Below are positions 47,108 through 60,000 of a stretch of DNA of 64,000 nucleotides, in pieces. Origin of the DNA: Paragyromitra xinjiangensis. Lineage: Eukaryota > Ascomycota > Pezizomycetes > Pezizales > Discinaceae. Location of the stretch: contig JBCAMK010000021.1 of assembly GCA_038503065.1 (NCBI GenBank), positions 248,001 to 312,000 of the forward strand, in the 5' to 3' direction. How positions within the stretch are numbered: position 1 is the stretch's first letter; every line of letters starts with the position of its first letter. Below the pieces are notes generated by a model. It saw nothing but the letters and a program-made list of their open reading frames with translations. It was not told the DNA's origin and ran no database searches. The translations under genes and the position numbers were made by a program.

Positions 47108-47293
47108 CAGTCGTACCTTGCTGTACCGAACCTGCACAATCCACTGAAATTCGTTCGATATAGCAAATTATTCATTACAGCAAATTCAATACTTACGGAG
47201 TAGCGCTGTGAAGGAAAAAAAAGGTCTGGCCGAATCCATTCGTTACAGCAAAAGATTCGGTATGTGAAGGTTCAGTATAGCAAGGTACGACTG
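47108..47293. mobile_element. Pogo-type MITE
   Basis: A 186-bp element with roughly 31-bp terminal inverted repeats starting CAGTCGTACCTTGCT and differing at three places. TA flanks both ends (47106-47107 and 47294-47295). The CAGTCG ends resemble those of pogo-group elements, including the Fot1/pogo copy at 15627-17982, but the rest of the repeat differs. Inside, an ATTCGTT...ACAGCAAA motif recurs. It has no coding capacity. Confidence 0.82.
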
Positions 47294-49034
47294 TACTACC
47301 TAAAGCACATTTAGCTCTACGAGCTCTACCAAACCTTTAGCGGCTACAGCCTCAGCAATGATTTAAACGGCTAAAGCACATATGGATAGATATTTCCATG
47401 TCAAAACACCACTCAGTAACTTGTGAAGTGTTTCAAGCGATATCAAACACCGCTTCATTTTTAGGTTCCTGGTGTTAACGTCACTTAGATTTTGCTGATG
47501 ATGGGGAGGATATGGGGTGGTTGGATGCACAGGTGTCACTCTCGGTCACATGATATTACCTGAATCATGTATTATCACTCGGTTACATAACACATGCGTC
47601 GAAATTAAGAAAATTATTGTTCGCCTTAGAATACGTATGAACTCAGAGACTGAAGGGTGGGAAGCCAGAGAAATCTGTGATAAATTAGGAAGCTGAACCT
47701 CCACATTTCCTTACATGCTGATCATGTCTCATATTTTTCAAGTCTTAAGATAATCTGCAGGGCCTCTGATTTTTTTGATGGCTACTTGAACCTATCAATT
47801 AATCTCTTTGTCCAGCGCTACATGATCTCGGTGAGTATTGTCAACACACTTTTTTTAGCTCGTTTCTTAGCTCTTATTGAGCCATCTGGTTCATTTAGAC
47901 TGGTGAGAGTTGAAGACTGGGTTTCTGCCTAGGCAATCCTCCACAGTAATAAGAACAGTACAAGGAGAGAGCTAGAATCTATCAAAAGCCTCGTAGATTG
48001 TTTGGCGAGCTTTTCACAGCCCCGATAAAGCAAAAACCTAACTTCATTGCTTGAGTCCTGAGCTGAATTATGCCTGCAGGGCTTGCTGCAAGGCATATGA
48101 CCCGTGTCGAGTTATAACTGGTGTTTAAGCGAATGTTTTTGATGGGGTTAAAACTATAATTTGTGGTTGATGGGCGGTTGCAAGAAGGCGTAATGTAGTA
48201 GTGGTTTGAAGGGTTAGAAAAACGTACGAGAAATAGGGGTATGCATTTTTTCCACTGTAGCTGTTCCGTATCTTTGGGGGATACTACGGCTCATCACCAC
48301 GCAGGGAGCAGAAGGTTCGAGTGTACTAATCTAACGTGTAACCATTTACCAAGATTTTACTCAGATGTCCTACTAAAACATCATCGGTTTATGTCTTTTT
48401 TTCCGATGGATCTATTGCTATGAGTGGTGAGGATACCATTCTGGGGCAGAACCCCAGAGGCTGGTTCGAGACAAACCATAGCGAAGTGGTTTTATTAATT
48501 ACCTGGTTTTTTTGCTTATTCTGAGAATAGTCACTGCCTGCCTCGTATTTCAGTGTCTTAGCGTGCGGTTGCCAGTTTCCTTGGCAAGTCCTTGGCAAGT
48601 GATTGTTTAAGCTCCTCTTTTGGTGTAGGCCTAGGGCTGGGTTTTAGGGTTAGGGTCTTACAACGGAGGCTCAGCTCGGAAACAAAGTACGGATATTCCT
48701 TGGAAATCCATGAATTTCTGTTCTTTGAATTACAGCTATATTAACTTAAATCAAATTCTATATAATGATCAACTCTACTGTTTGGGTTCACGCTGGCATC
48801 GCCGGGTGATACCGAGTGGTTTAAAGGTCAGTGTGCATACTTAATACTTGACAACTCTAATCGTTCCTTGTTGGCCAATACCCTTATTCTGCATCCGAAT
48901 AATACCCTTGCTTATAAACTATACCTATCCTCACCATCCGCCCCGCACCCATTCCGCTAATGAATCCCAGCCGTCGATCGGCAACTCTAGCTATACATCT
49001 CTGAAACCACCCCCGATGCTAAATACTATACGAT

Positions 49035-49107
49035 GGCCGCGTGGCCTAATGGTTAAGGCGCTGGTTTTCGGCACCAGAGATTGGGGGTTCGAGTCCTCTC
49101 GCGGTCG
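49035..49107 (+). tRNA. tRNA-Arg (UCG anticodon)
   Basis: A 73-nt cloverleaf without intron. The acceptor stem GGCCGCG pairs with CGCGGTC (one G-T pair), and the discriminator base is G. The D arm contains the A box TGGCCTAATGG. The anticodon stem CTGGT/ACCAG encloses TTTCGGC with TCG at positions 34-36. The T loop is TTCGAGT on a GGGGG/CCTCT stem with two G-T pairs. A T-rich run follows within about 10 bases, suitable for RNA polymerase III termination. Confidence 0.93.
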
Positions 49108-50288
49108 TTCAATGTCTTTCTTTTGTTCCACCATGTGTATTGTAGTGGTGGACGTTGCGGGAATAAGGAGTGGGTGCATTGGGTTAGATGTGGTGGGATA
49201 TCTGTGATCGGAACGGAAGACCCGTTCTCCGGCTTTGTGATGAAGAGATTTATCTACTAATGCACGGGCAGACCCGACCTACGGATTACTTCTGGGAAGC
49301 TCGGGGCCGAATTGTTGCGTGAATCCCCTCTTAGAAAGTCACCTGGCAGCGTTACGAAATCGCCTCATTCATCTTAAAAAGTACAACATACAACATGATG
49401 CCAACCTAAATGGCTGCATACGAGCACTAGATGCCATTTCTTCTCACTCCCTCTTTCTTCCTGGCATAACTTGGAGCTATTAGAAATATGCTTGCTAATA
49501 GGGATTCGTGTAGGCAGATAGTATTTAGCCCCCACGCTCAGCCCTGTGGTTCCTATGTGACTAAGGTTAATTCTATATTCAGCCGCCGGAAAAAACACCT
49601 TCCGGCGAAGTTTATTAACGCATATGGGCTGGGGAGACCTAATTCGCGTCGAGATCACTGTCGCAGACGACCGAATGATATATTATGACTGGGAAAAGTT
49701 CTGGTACTGGTTGTGATAGGTAGATAGATATTTCATACACGTTAGTACTGGTTGTGAGTTAAACCTATACTAATTTGTAGCTATACTCTTGGAAAGATTT
49801 TTATGTAGTTTATACAAAACTTTTTAAATATGAATATAACGAACGTAGTCTATTATTACACTTCCCTTCACGCCCCGTATATCTACAGTCTGCTCTGTAA
49901 GTGACCACTGGCCAGACTGCCCACGTTTCCACGCCATTATGGTCGAGCCTTGGAGGGATCCCAATATCCTTTCGGAACAGCCGTCCCCTCGTGAGGTCAA
50001 ATCGTAACTAAGTCAAATCAAAGAAACATCAGATACATAGTAGCCACGGAAGTCAACCCAATCACGGACCCAAAACACAAACGTAACGAAAAAACAGACC
50101 CCCCAACCCAAATATCAAACCCCAAACTTCCATTCACAGCTCATTTGCTTCATAAATCATCCCAACACTGCGTTCTCCAAGTCCATAGCCAAAACCAAAG
50201 CCCACACCGAAAAGCAAGAAACAATGCATCGATAATCAATAAAAATAGCCACCATCCAACCGAGCCCAGCTCAATGAAACAGGATCAT

Positions 50289-52349
50289 CTAAAGCCCTCC
50301 CATCCCTAGCCCGGCCATAATCCTCACTTCTGCAGCTTGCCGTTCTAGTGCTTCTCTCATGCGCTCCAAATATGTCTCCATCTCTGTGTTTTCCTCCACC
50401 TCCATCTCTTCCTCTTCGGCTTCGTCATCTCCAAAGCTACCCAGTACACCTACACGGTCTCCTGCCCATACGACCAATTCCTCGCCCCCTTCTTTAGCAA
50501 CAGCTACTTTCCTCACCACCTCTCCCCCAGTCGGCAAACCGCCTACCACCGTCCTTGATCCACCTGACCTGGCAACACTGCCCCACAAACCGCTAGATCC
50601 ACTAGTATTCTGTTTCTCGGGTGCCTCAACGACATATGCACGCACAAGCATACGTCCATCGCGTTCAACCCACTTGATGATCCCATCTGCATCACCAGTT
50701 ACGATCCGTGCACCGTGAGAAGCCACAGTGAGGAGTTTGCTACGAGAAGCAGTCTGTCTATTCTTGATAACACTTGGTGTAGGCCAATGTGTCCTTGAGG
50801 GTAATGAGGAGTGTGTACGGAAAGACGAGGGAGTTGTACGGAGCGGATAGATTTCGAGGGTTCCACGACCGTTATATTCGCCTGATGCTAAAAGTGTCAC
50901 CTGCGTGCCGCGCTGCTGTTCATTCTCGTAGTCCTGTTTCCATTCAGGATCCCTGAGGGGACCAGAGAGGACAGAGGACAGAGGAGATGACGGGACAGCA
51001 GTTGTACTGGTAGGAGAGTACGGGATCTTTGCAAGTGCGCAAAGCCGGCCGCCAGAGTGGATTGTACCGCGAAGTTTAGGCCACATGCGTCGTTCATAGC
51101 AAAGGATAGATGGGAAACGGCCAGCTACATAGATCTCGCCGTCGCCGTCGCTCCCGCCAGATGGAGGGTCACTGTGGAGGATGGATAGTGGGCCTGGTTG
51201 AAACAGAGGCGCATGAAAGCGATAGTTCTTGCGGAATGGATGGGAGGGTTGTAGCCGAAACTGGATACGTTCATCGTCAGATGACGGCGTTGAGAAGTAA
51301 CCATCACTGAAGGTGGCAGTAGAGGCGGGAACGGAGACTCGTGGGTCGTGGAGATGAAGAGCAAGTGTTGTACCAACTGTGAGGGGGTATGGGTGAGAGG
51401 TTTGGGAGAGGGTTTGGATGGAGAACGGGAAGCGGTGAGTAGACACTTTTTGGAGCGTATTTAGGTCCTGTAAAACAGGGTTAACACAAGACTCAAGTGA
51501 CGCCTTTTATATGGGACTTACTATCTCAATCAACCCTTCTTCTCCAGCGACCCATACCTTGCCAGTAACGCTGTCTAGGCTTACTCCATCGACAATCTCA
51601 GCCTCCCTTGCCTTCCGCCGGGCCTGCCATTTCTCATCCCCATGATCGCTAAATACTAGCCCTGGTTTGCTCCTTGCGACGGCCTTTCTCCCACGCCCAG
51701 CTGTAGTGTCCTTGAGCGACCATATACAAATGCTTCCATCCGACAAACTCGACAACAACATGTCATTCTCGCTCCCACCCCCGGAAGCAGACGAAAACAC
51801 AGTGATTCCCTTAACCTCGTCTTGAAGCCCCACCTCAACGTTGGCTTCGTCAGCGCCGGCACAGAACCAACGCATCTTCAAAGGTGCATGGCGAAATTTG
51901 TATTCATTGTACCAATCGATTTTCTCTGCGTCGTCAATACCTGGTATCGGCCATGCCGCAGCGCTAATAGGGATTGGAGCAATGTTGGTGATCCCGTTAG
52001 TGGGGGGACTTGGAGGTGGCGTAGGAGCCGCAAGAGAGGGGTGCGAGTCCAACGCTTCTTGGTATGCACATAGAGAGCGCCAGAGGGTTGGATCTTGTCG
52101 GGTCAGGCCGCGGAGGCGCCTGCAAGTTGAGTGTAGGGGTATTGTGGAGTGCGGGGGTAGATCTAAGAATGAGGTTTTTTTGTCAGTAGTGGAATATTGC
52201 ACGGAAAGTGGGAGTTTGGGGTTCCTGGGGGGTCGGAGCTTACAGGAGACGACCTGGACAAGGAGTTCATCAGGAAGTGACAAGAGGTGCCTTTCTCCAC
52301 CCGGCGGTACCGGTAGTGGTTTCTGCTGGGCCTGAGCTGGATTCATCAT
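50289..52349 (-). CDS. F-box protein with a propeller-like C-terminal region
   Basis: Predicted substrate-recognition subunit of an SCF ubiquitin ligase. Exons on the minus strand, 52349-52244, 52162-51522 and 51467-50289, give 641 residues. The first intron interrupts the F-box and its removal restores LPDELLVQVVSYLPPHST followed by CRRLRGLTRQDPTLWRSLC (about residues 25-73). The remainder contains WD/kelch-like strands (LLSSLSDGSICIWSLKD, GKVWVAGEEGLIEI, ARIVTGDADGIIKWVERDG), suggesting a beta-propeller. The C-terminus has a short acidic stretch (EEEEMEVEE) and a helix. No membrane segment is seen. The F-box is clear; the substrate is unknown, and the propeller is inferred from repeat-like strands rather than a clean repeat count. 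Confidence 0.82.
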
Positions 52350-54522
52350 CGTTAGCTCCGCTGTTAGAGTTTAATGCTCTTTAGCGACTGAAGACCGTCC
52401 AGTGTCTCAAACCACGCCAATTGCTGCTGGTGTCAGGCCTGAAGCCCCGGTTGTCCCCTAGAGTGCGAGGTGAGACTAAATGAGTGAAGAGAGAAGACTT
52501 CCGCGGGCGAGCGGAGTGAGGGAGCTGATAGTCTTGACTCCTCATGAGAATTCTTACCAACCAACCCGCTGCGAACGGACGGACATTGGCTGATAAGCCT
52601 GGACCCGTCCCGCACTCCCGGCCTTGGCGATCGGGGATCGAGTGCCGAGAGTGGTTGCGCCGCGACAACCACGGGAAACACAGTGGCGTTTGGACCCTGC
52701 GCCAACTATGCCGAACTGGCCGGTTTTTCCCCAGCGTGAAGACATGGAAGGTCACTCGAGCTTTAACGACAGGAGGTCATCTCGTTAACCTTTTTCACAA
52801 GACGCGTATCCTGAATATCATCTCTCTTTCTTGGTGATTAAATCTCTTGTGAATGCTGACATTGTCACGTGTCTAGTAGAGAAGCCGGCAAGGCACTGAT
52901 GAGTAGTGATTCTTCAAGGTAAGTAGCCTCTCCAAAACACCTTCATGGAGTTGAGTTCTTATAGTACACCCGCCGCGGAACCACGTTAATGCTGGGAGTA
53001 CCAGCGTAGAATATTTACCCAACAAATGTATTGTGGTTGTCTGGTGGGGTTTGTTCAACTGAGATGCAGCGGCTGGGAACTAGTGTAGAACACGCTTGGG
53101 ATCTGAAAAAGTAAAGTTTAGTCTGGACCTTGAGACGGGGGCAGAAGATAGGATTACTAACATCCTCGAGCTTATGGATCAGGTAGTCAACAATCCAGCT
53201 AGTGTTTAATGTATTCTAGGAACTTCGATCAAAGCAGCGGGGAGATATTTATCTGAGCCTGCGTGGAGAGGATATAATCAAGGGAAATAATACTGCTGTA
53301 GCTAAAGCAATTAACGGGAAATAAGAAAGTAAACAAGACAAAAGTGTTGATGAGAGAGATGAAAGATGAACCAAGAGAACGAAAAGAAGTATTCAAGATA
53401 CATGTAAAGATATGAAGATAGAGAGGTGAGATGTTGTTGGCCCTGCTAAAGTCTTATATAGATGTAAGTGCGAGGGCTAGCGTCTTGAGACATGTCACAT
53501 GCGTGGTATAAACTTTTAGCTTCTGCGTAAAACAGGCCACCGAATATTTGCCTAACCAGCGTTAGCCCAATCGCCTGCCCTAGAACGACCCCGATTAGGG
53601 AAAACCTAAAATCGATGTCTTTCTAGGATCAAAAAATGTTCTCGCTTCTTTAGGTAGCTTACGCGGGGTTAAGTCAGATAAAATTCAAATTCCACACGGC
53701 AGAGCGCAGTATTGTCACCCCAGGAATATCCTGCTCAATCTGTATAAAGTTCCTGTAAAAGTAATGGTGCTATTGTATCCTAATGGATGTGCCGTACATA
53801 TCGTTGGGCCGATGACAGGAGCATCAAGGTTCTAGTCTCTGCGGGATTCAACGGCCTTGACTTGCGGCTGGTTCGTTGTGTGCCAAGATCATTGCGCATG
53901 CTATTCAGTTGCGTGTATGGATCAGAGACCATCAATGAAAACCCATCGATCAGGAGCTGATATGCCAGACCTTATTGGCCACAATCGCAGCTTCCATCGA
54001 GCTATCGCTAATTGCATCAGCTAAGTGTGCGTGACTAGCCCATCGAAGGGCACGTGCATTACTTCCACTTAGCAGATTGGGCTAGAAGACCTGGTTTCGT
54101 TGGTGGGATATCTACGGCATATGTAAAGTGACCACTCCTGTCTTGAGGAACGAACTCGCCCCACTACAAAGCTGTCCATTGCTCATAGGTTACAATTGGT
54201 GATACGAGAAGCGGGGAATCTCAACTTCATTGCGAGTGTCTTCATGCAGGAGCCTCTACTCTACTATGACGCGCGCAGCTTTTGATAGGGGTATAGATCG
54301 TATTTTCGCCCTTATGCATGACTTTTGACATGACAGCTAACTACACAGGATGGATATTGTGCCTCTAAGACCTTGGAATTGTCAAGTTTCCTCCCTGCTA
54401 TCCGGAAATAGCAATTCAGCTTGCTGGAAATACTCCAAAACTACGAGAAAAACTCTAGCTTGAAATAACCCCCAAAAAACGAAACAAAAATAAAGCCTCA
54501 TCACAAAAATTTTTCAGGGACA
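52350..54522. other. Gene-free region between F-box and P450 genes
   Basis: No gene is supported in 2.2 kb. Overlapping frames at 52381-52837 on both strands lie in the promoter side of the F-box gene and have no motif. The middle (53100-53500) is A/G-rich. Confidence 0.45.
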
Positions 54523-56130
54523 TCAGCCCTTCAAAATCCTCCCATCATCCCTGCGTCGAAACAAAAGAGAAACACTGATATCCGGAAGGCAAGCAATACC
54601 AGCGTACACATTCTCAGGCCTCGCCATTCCATCTTCAAGCTTAATCTCAAACTTAAGCAGCGCATGGGCCAGAATAACCTTAAGCTCGTTTGTTGCAAAG
54701 AATCTCCCTGGACACGGATTCGACCCAAGACCGAATGCAAGGTAATCTACTGACGTGGTAACATTCTGAAACTTATTCGCCATCCCTTCAGCCTGTCGCA
54801 TCCTGTAGAAACGAAACCCGTCGAAGATATCCGGAGACTCGTATATTTTGTCGGAGTGGTGTATGCTAATAGTAGGTGCACCAATCCAGCAGCCTTTGGT
54901 AACATGTGTGCCATCAGAGAAGGTATGTGAAGTAACTACCTTGCGCATAAGTGTACCAACAGAAATGCCGTTCATGCGGGCACTCTCACGGAGCACGCTG
55001 TCGGTTTTCTTCATTTCTGTCAGGGCCTGCTTGGTCCATCCTCCCGAAAGTTTATCGAAAACCTCGTCTCGCAATGGCACTTGGTAAGACGGGTTTGCCG
55101 CAAGGTCGAAAAGGAGGTGCATCAATGTCACAGTAGAGGTATGGATTGACGCGACATTGAGGAGCAGAAGACTTCCAAGTAGCTTGTGGATTGGGGCGTC
55201 GGGAGGTGCAGCCTGAAGGATCCATTTGAAAACATCGTTTGGCGTATTTTCATCACCGACGTTAATCTGTTGTCTGCGTTCTTCGAAAATTGGGCCGACT
55301 TGCTTGAGAATTGTAAGAAATGTTTTGTTCTTACCGATTAACAATCTCGCAACCAACCCTTGCAAAAGCCTGGGTGTCATCTCTAGCCATGATATAGCTT
55401 CGATAAGGCTTTTCGAGTAGTCGATAATGTTGTTTAGGTACTCCTCATCGCGGCATAGCGGAAGCCCAGCGAGAACTCGACTAGTAGCTCTTGCAATAAG
55501 GTTAACTACTACTGGAAACAGTTTGACTTCAGTCCAACCATCCCCACTAGCGATATCGAGGCCTTCCAATACCGTTGCGACTTCGTTGACGACATCTGGC
55601 AATATCTTGGCAAGCCTCTCGGTGATACCACCCATTATTGGAACCATATGCCAAGCATCCTCCATTATTCCTTTATGAGAAGTATATTTGGTTTGACTGA
55701 ATTCCTCAGACTGTTTACGAAAAGATAGGATATCCAGAGGCATAGATTTCATCTCATTTAAGATAGCAGGGTTAGTGATGAAAACGATCCATCTTTGCGG
55801 ACAGCCAATCTTAAATGGCTTGTGAAAATTGCCGTATTTAAGCATTCCTTCGTTGACAAGAACTTGTGACTCCGTCCTCCAGCGGTATGGCGCTCTCAAA
55901 CGACCAAAAAGACCTGGTGGAATTCCCACTGTGGGCACATTGGTATGGTCGGTGTATTTGTTACTGTAAATGAAATACAACGCGAGCGGGATAACTACAA
56001 AAGTGATGAAAACTTTTGCATCCAGGGTGCTTATGGTTTTTGCTGCTACATCGAAGATCAAAGCCATATTGATAGAGACTAGAGATAGCGCTTGGAGGAT
56101 GTGAGAATAAGGTGCAGTTAGGAGGGGCAA
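54523..56130 (-). CDS. Cytochrome P450 monooxygenase
   Basis: Haem-thiolate monooxygenase anchored in the ER. An intronless frame encodes 535 residues; an internal Met22 (MALIFDV) is an alternative start. The N-terminus has a membrane anchor around residues 40-56 (VFITFVVIPLALYFIY). The K-helix E-x-x-R is seen in VLRESARMNG. The haem loop is FGLGSNPCPGRFFA with Cys473 as the iron ligand. The I-helix reads NVASIHTSTVT rather than the usual acidic-Thr motif, a variant known in fungal P450s of terpenoid and alkaloid pathways (ent-kaurene oxidase-like groups). Lack of introns is unusual beside its intron-rich neighbours. No pathway partners are adjacent. The P450 class is certain; the subfamily is tentative. 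Confidence 0.93.
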   Translation of the reverse strand: MPLLTAPYSHILQALSLVSINMALIFDVAAKTISTLDAKVFITFVVIPLALYFIYSNKYTDHTNVPTVGIPPGLFGRLRAPYRWRTESQVLVNEGMLKYGNFHKPFKIGCPQRWIVFITNPAILNEMKSMPLDILSFRKQSEEFSQTKYTSHKGIMEDAWHMVPIMGGITERLAKILPDVVNEVATVLEGLDIASGDGWTEVKLFPVVVNLIARATSRVLAGLPLCRDEEYLNNIIDYSKSLIEAISWLEMTPRLLQGLVARLLIGKNKTFLTILKQVGPIFEERRQQINVGDENTPNDVFKWILQAAPPDAPIHKLLGSLLLLNVASIHTSTVTLMHLLFDLAANPSYQVPLRDEVFDKLSGGWTKQALTEMKKTDSVLRESARMNGISVGTLMRKVVTSHTFSDGTHVTKGCWIGAPTISIHHSDKIYESPDIFDGFRFYRMRQAEGMANKFQNVTTSVDYLAFGLGSNPCPGRFFATNELKVILAHALLKFEIKLEDGMARPENVYAGIACLPDISVSLLFRRRDDGRILKG

Positions 56131-57085
56131 TCGCTACGTTTGGAAAATGGGTGTCCTGGATTTCAGAGAGAGAAATGTGGAAGAAGAGGAAGGAGAGAAG
56201 GAAAGAAGGAAGAAAGGAAGGTGGCACTTTTATGGAGAATTGCCAGAATGTGATATTCTTATAACCAGATTAAGACATAATTTAATGACTTTACTATACT
56301 GGGATTCTGTGTTTCAGGTATCGGAACGGGGTCACTGTATAGATATAAGCCTATCATATCTGTAGCTGCATTTAAAATTTGGAGAGTAGGAGGTATAGGA
56401 GCCAGGATTCATTCAAGAAGACATCCTGACACCCTATGTGAATTGTAAGGAACTAAGCCAGATACATCCTCGTGTTAAAATTTCGCTGGTCATTCCAACC
56501 CCTTATAAAGTCTACCGCACTACCTCGTCTAGATCATAGGGCTATCCGCTGTGTTATAGTCCAATAGAAAATATATATACATCAAAACCTTGGGTATGAA
56601 CTGTATACTCTAGCACGCTTGGACATAACAAATCAGGACATCGAGAACGTATCTTCCCATAAGGCTATTGCCTAATATCTATTTTCAAAGGTCGCATAAC
56701 AGCGAGATATCCCTACGGTGCGCAGCAAGCTGCGCAAAAAGGGGCTGGGCACGAGACTAATATCAGGTACCATAGGATGAAAGATCGTTTATATTGTGCT
56801 CCAAAATCAGCTTTCCGATCCCTTCAAAGGTTTAGGTTTTAAGTTGATAGTGTGATCACTGATACATGTATCTACTCCCCACTAGCTTTAATAAAATACA
56901 CCATAGGTTTCAGCTCAATGAGACCCTTCCTAGCTACCCGTGATAACACCGGTGACCTCTCCCTCTTATTATTATCCTCCTCCCCCTCTACCTAGTACCA
57001 TTATATTATACTCCCTCATCAGTTCATCCTGCTCACCCCCCCCCACAGCCATCCTCCACTCCTCCTAGTTTGATGCTGCATTAAT
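56131..57085. other. Divergent intergenic region between P450 and MFS-like genes
   Basis: About 950 bases separating two divergent genes. It contains the CT-rich leader of the P450 gene on one side and C/T-rich sequence just before the MFS-like gene start on the other. No additional gene or RNA is seen. Confidence 0.45.
56160..56222 (-). promoter_or_regulatory. Pyrimidine-rich leader of the P450 gene
   Basis: Just upstream of the P450 start, the minus strand is an almost unbroken C/T run (CCTTCCTTTCTTCC and similar). Such CT tracts are common in fungal core promoters close to transcription starts. A CATAAAAG word lies just beyond, at about 56228-56235, in a position suited to a TATA-like element. 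Confidence 0.4.
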
Positions 57086-60000
57086 ATGGACCAGCGGTCT
57101 ATGACCGCTTCTCCCGGGAGAGCAAGTGAAGACGCTAAATCTCAAGAAATTGTGGTAAGACTCTTTACCTTGTTTATCGAATATGCATCTCACGCATCTC
57201 GCAGGAGCTCCAACTACTCCCAGACAAACGAATTAAAGTCACCCCAAAGAAGGAGCATCACACACTTGAACCAATCGAGGATGCAACCACTAGTCTTTCC
57301 GATTTGATTCAAATTCTCATCAAACAATCGAATTCCATTGATGGTGATGCTACTCCCCGTGACAACTCTAGGAATCTTCATGACTACTCTACCTCTTCTT
57401 ACGATGGAGATGAAGGCACACCACTCACGAGCTCGTCAGGTACGAGCAGTGATCCAGTTACCAAGCTTAGTGTAAAAGTAGGGGGCTTCTACGACATTCG
57501 TTCGTCATCTTCTTCAATAGTTTCATCTCCTGAGGCCAAGGTCCGCATCAAAACTGTTCCCCACCACTTGGTCACGAAATCTATAGTCAGGAGTGATTCA
57601 CCTATGCCAGCACATTATCTACATTCCTCTAACCCCACAAACATCAATAACCAGTTTACTAGCGAGAACCCACAAGAACCAGGCCTTGGCAGGGCAACAC
57701 GATCTAGGACTGTGGCAGTTGGTAGAAAGTCACTGCCAGGCCATTATACACAGTCTTCTACTTCTGACGTGATTAGAGACCAGAAAGGGACACATTTTGA
57801 TCCGGAAAAGATCCGAGATCAGGTTCTGTCGCGTCGCCCTTCTACTCCAATCCCGATAATTGATCCTACACCTAGTATAGTATGTGATAGTTCCGGAAAT
57901 TCGTTTGGCTCCGAGCTCCAGACGCCAGACCTGTTCCCGAAACCTCTAATACTGGGAAATCAACCTCCAGAATGTCCACTGACGCCAGCAAATACTGTGG
58001 TCACCCCCAAACCGCTAATCAGTATTATTCCACCAACACCGTTAGTCGCATCATCTGCCTTCAACAGCCCAAATACTGTGAACAGTGGGAGAGAACGACG
58101 GAAGGGTGATCACCGGTCTATCACAGTCCTTGCACACACAGGAGCATCCACTCCCGAAGAATCAATGGTTGGGCAAAGTGGGGAGTCAGAAGTTAGGAGC
58201 CCAACCGCTGAAAAAGGCACTATGACGGACTTTGGATATGACGAGGACACTGATGAGGAGGTCGATCAAAGGCCACAGACTCCACCCGGAATCTTGGCCC
58301 CAATAACACCCCCCGGACGCTACCCTAACACCCTGCCCGCAGAAAAAAACTTGCAAAATCATTCGGGCCCGAAGGAAACACCTCATATCAAGGTTTTGGA
58401 TGACCATTCCCAAGACAGTCTAAACGATCTTGCGTCGTATTCAGACTCCGACTTAAATTTACCTACTCGAGACTACATCTCCCGAACTTTATACGAGGAA
58501 TATATATTTTCTGACCCTCACCGCAAAGCCTCTAGAAGAGGTAAGCCCATATCAAAATTACAGTCTCGGCGCACTTCTACTTCGAGAGGGCACAGAGAGA
58601 CTTCCACGGATAACCCGCGTCCCCCAATGTCTACGGGTTCTTTCACCAGGATCATCAACGACCTAGAGGATATGTTGAATCAAGCTCTAGAGCTGGCTGG
58701 CAGAGCCGTGATTGATTCTCATAGGGCACTTGAGCAAAGAGATGCCAGTATCCGCAGCGTGCGTAGTCTACGGGAGAGTGTCTTGAGCGACGGTGAAAGC
58801 ATCCTGGGCAACGCTATAGCCGAATCATTCAGAACAGCAGACGACCAGCAGGTTGTTGAAGATATTACCGATGAACGAAAAATGCTCCCGACCTTTAACG
58901 TGCTGCGAAAAAAATTGACAGGGGATAGCACTCTGGCGGTGTATCGGGATGATGGTGAGACCACTAGCAATGCCGATGATGGTGAAAATACAAAGTCGCA
59001 GAGAAGAGGGCGAACATCCTATTCAGAAAGTGACCAAAGGACCCAGCGACAGCAGTCAGTACCAACAGAGCAGTCAAAAATACCTAAGCCTACAAAACAT
59101 TCTGCTCTGGATAGTGTTCGGGGCCGGAGCGCAGATCACATTAACAACCGGGAAAAGAAGCCGCAGATTGGACCTGTGGCGAATGGAAAAAATAAGCCGA
59201 TTCGTGTGCATCAGCCACCACTTGGTAGGATCCAATTGAATAAAATCCCAAAGAAAGAAGGTGGTTGGGACTGGAGCTTAGGGAAGAAACGATATTCTGC
59301 GGGAGTTTCCTGTGCTGTTATAGTACTAATGGGATTCATCATTGGGTGCTATGGAGGCGAAATACCAGCTATCAAGGCAAGCTTGGGAATTACCACTTCT
59401 CTCACTTCGATGGGGAATGTTTTTTTCATTCTTGGTGTTGCCATACCTAGTTTAATTTTTTGGCCACTGCCACTCCTGCACGGTAGGAAGCCATATATTC
59501 TCCTTGCCATAGCTTTGACAATAGCTTTGCAGATTCCACAAGCGCTTTCCCTTCCCCCGCACACAATCCCAGATCAAAAGCCTTCCATGGTTCCTTTTGT
59601 TATCTGTATCCTAGTTTTCCGAACAGTCTCTGGATTCATTCTAGGGTTTGCTACCATGAACACGTTAGCAACTCTTGTTGATCTCTTTGGGCCAGACACC
59701 GGTGCCTGTTGCCGCGGTGGTGTAGTCTTCAACAGCAGTATGCCTGTTGAGGGACAGGATCAATTTCATCTTGTTCCAGGAGGAGAGGCTGGTGCCCGTA
59801 TGGGCATATGGTTAGGGGCGTGGGCGTGGCTATTCTTTGCGTTTGGCGGGATAGGGTTTTTAATCGGCCGGCTCATAATGACACGATCATCTCCAGCATG
59901 GGGCTTTTGGATTGTGGCTATTGTGGCTACTGCGCTGCTCTTTTTGGTCTGGCCGATGTCGGAAGTGAGACCACCCTGGAGGAAGCAGAGAGTACTCTCC

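Larger units (their letters stand above)
43651..50288. other. Gene-poor interval with a MITE and one tRNA gene
   Basis: About 6.6 kb with no protein gene I can support. Frames at 44067-45515 overlap on both strands and have no motif. The first few hundred bases are probably the leader and promoter of the Ser-rich gene. A MITE lies at 47108-47293 and tRNA-Arg at 49035-49107. A lone tRNA A-box-like word (ACCGAGTGGTTTAAAGG) occurs near 48811 without a matching B box. Confidence 0.45.

Noticed and set aside
48640..48660. Telomere-like TTAGGGTTAGGG word (a similar one near 36215)
   Set aside because: Only two repeat units, expected now and then in a fungal genome; not evidence of a chromosome end.
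52381..52837. Frames of 90-124 codons upstream of the F-box gene
   Set aside because: Opposite-strand frames cover the same bases and none has a recognisable domain; likely promoter DNA.
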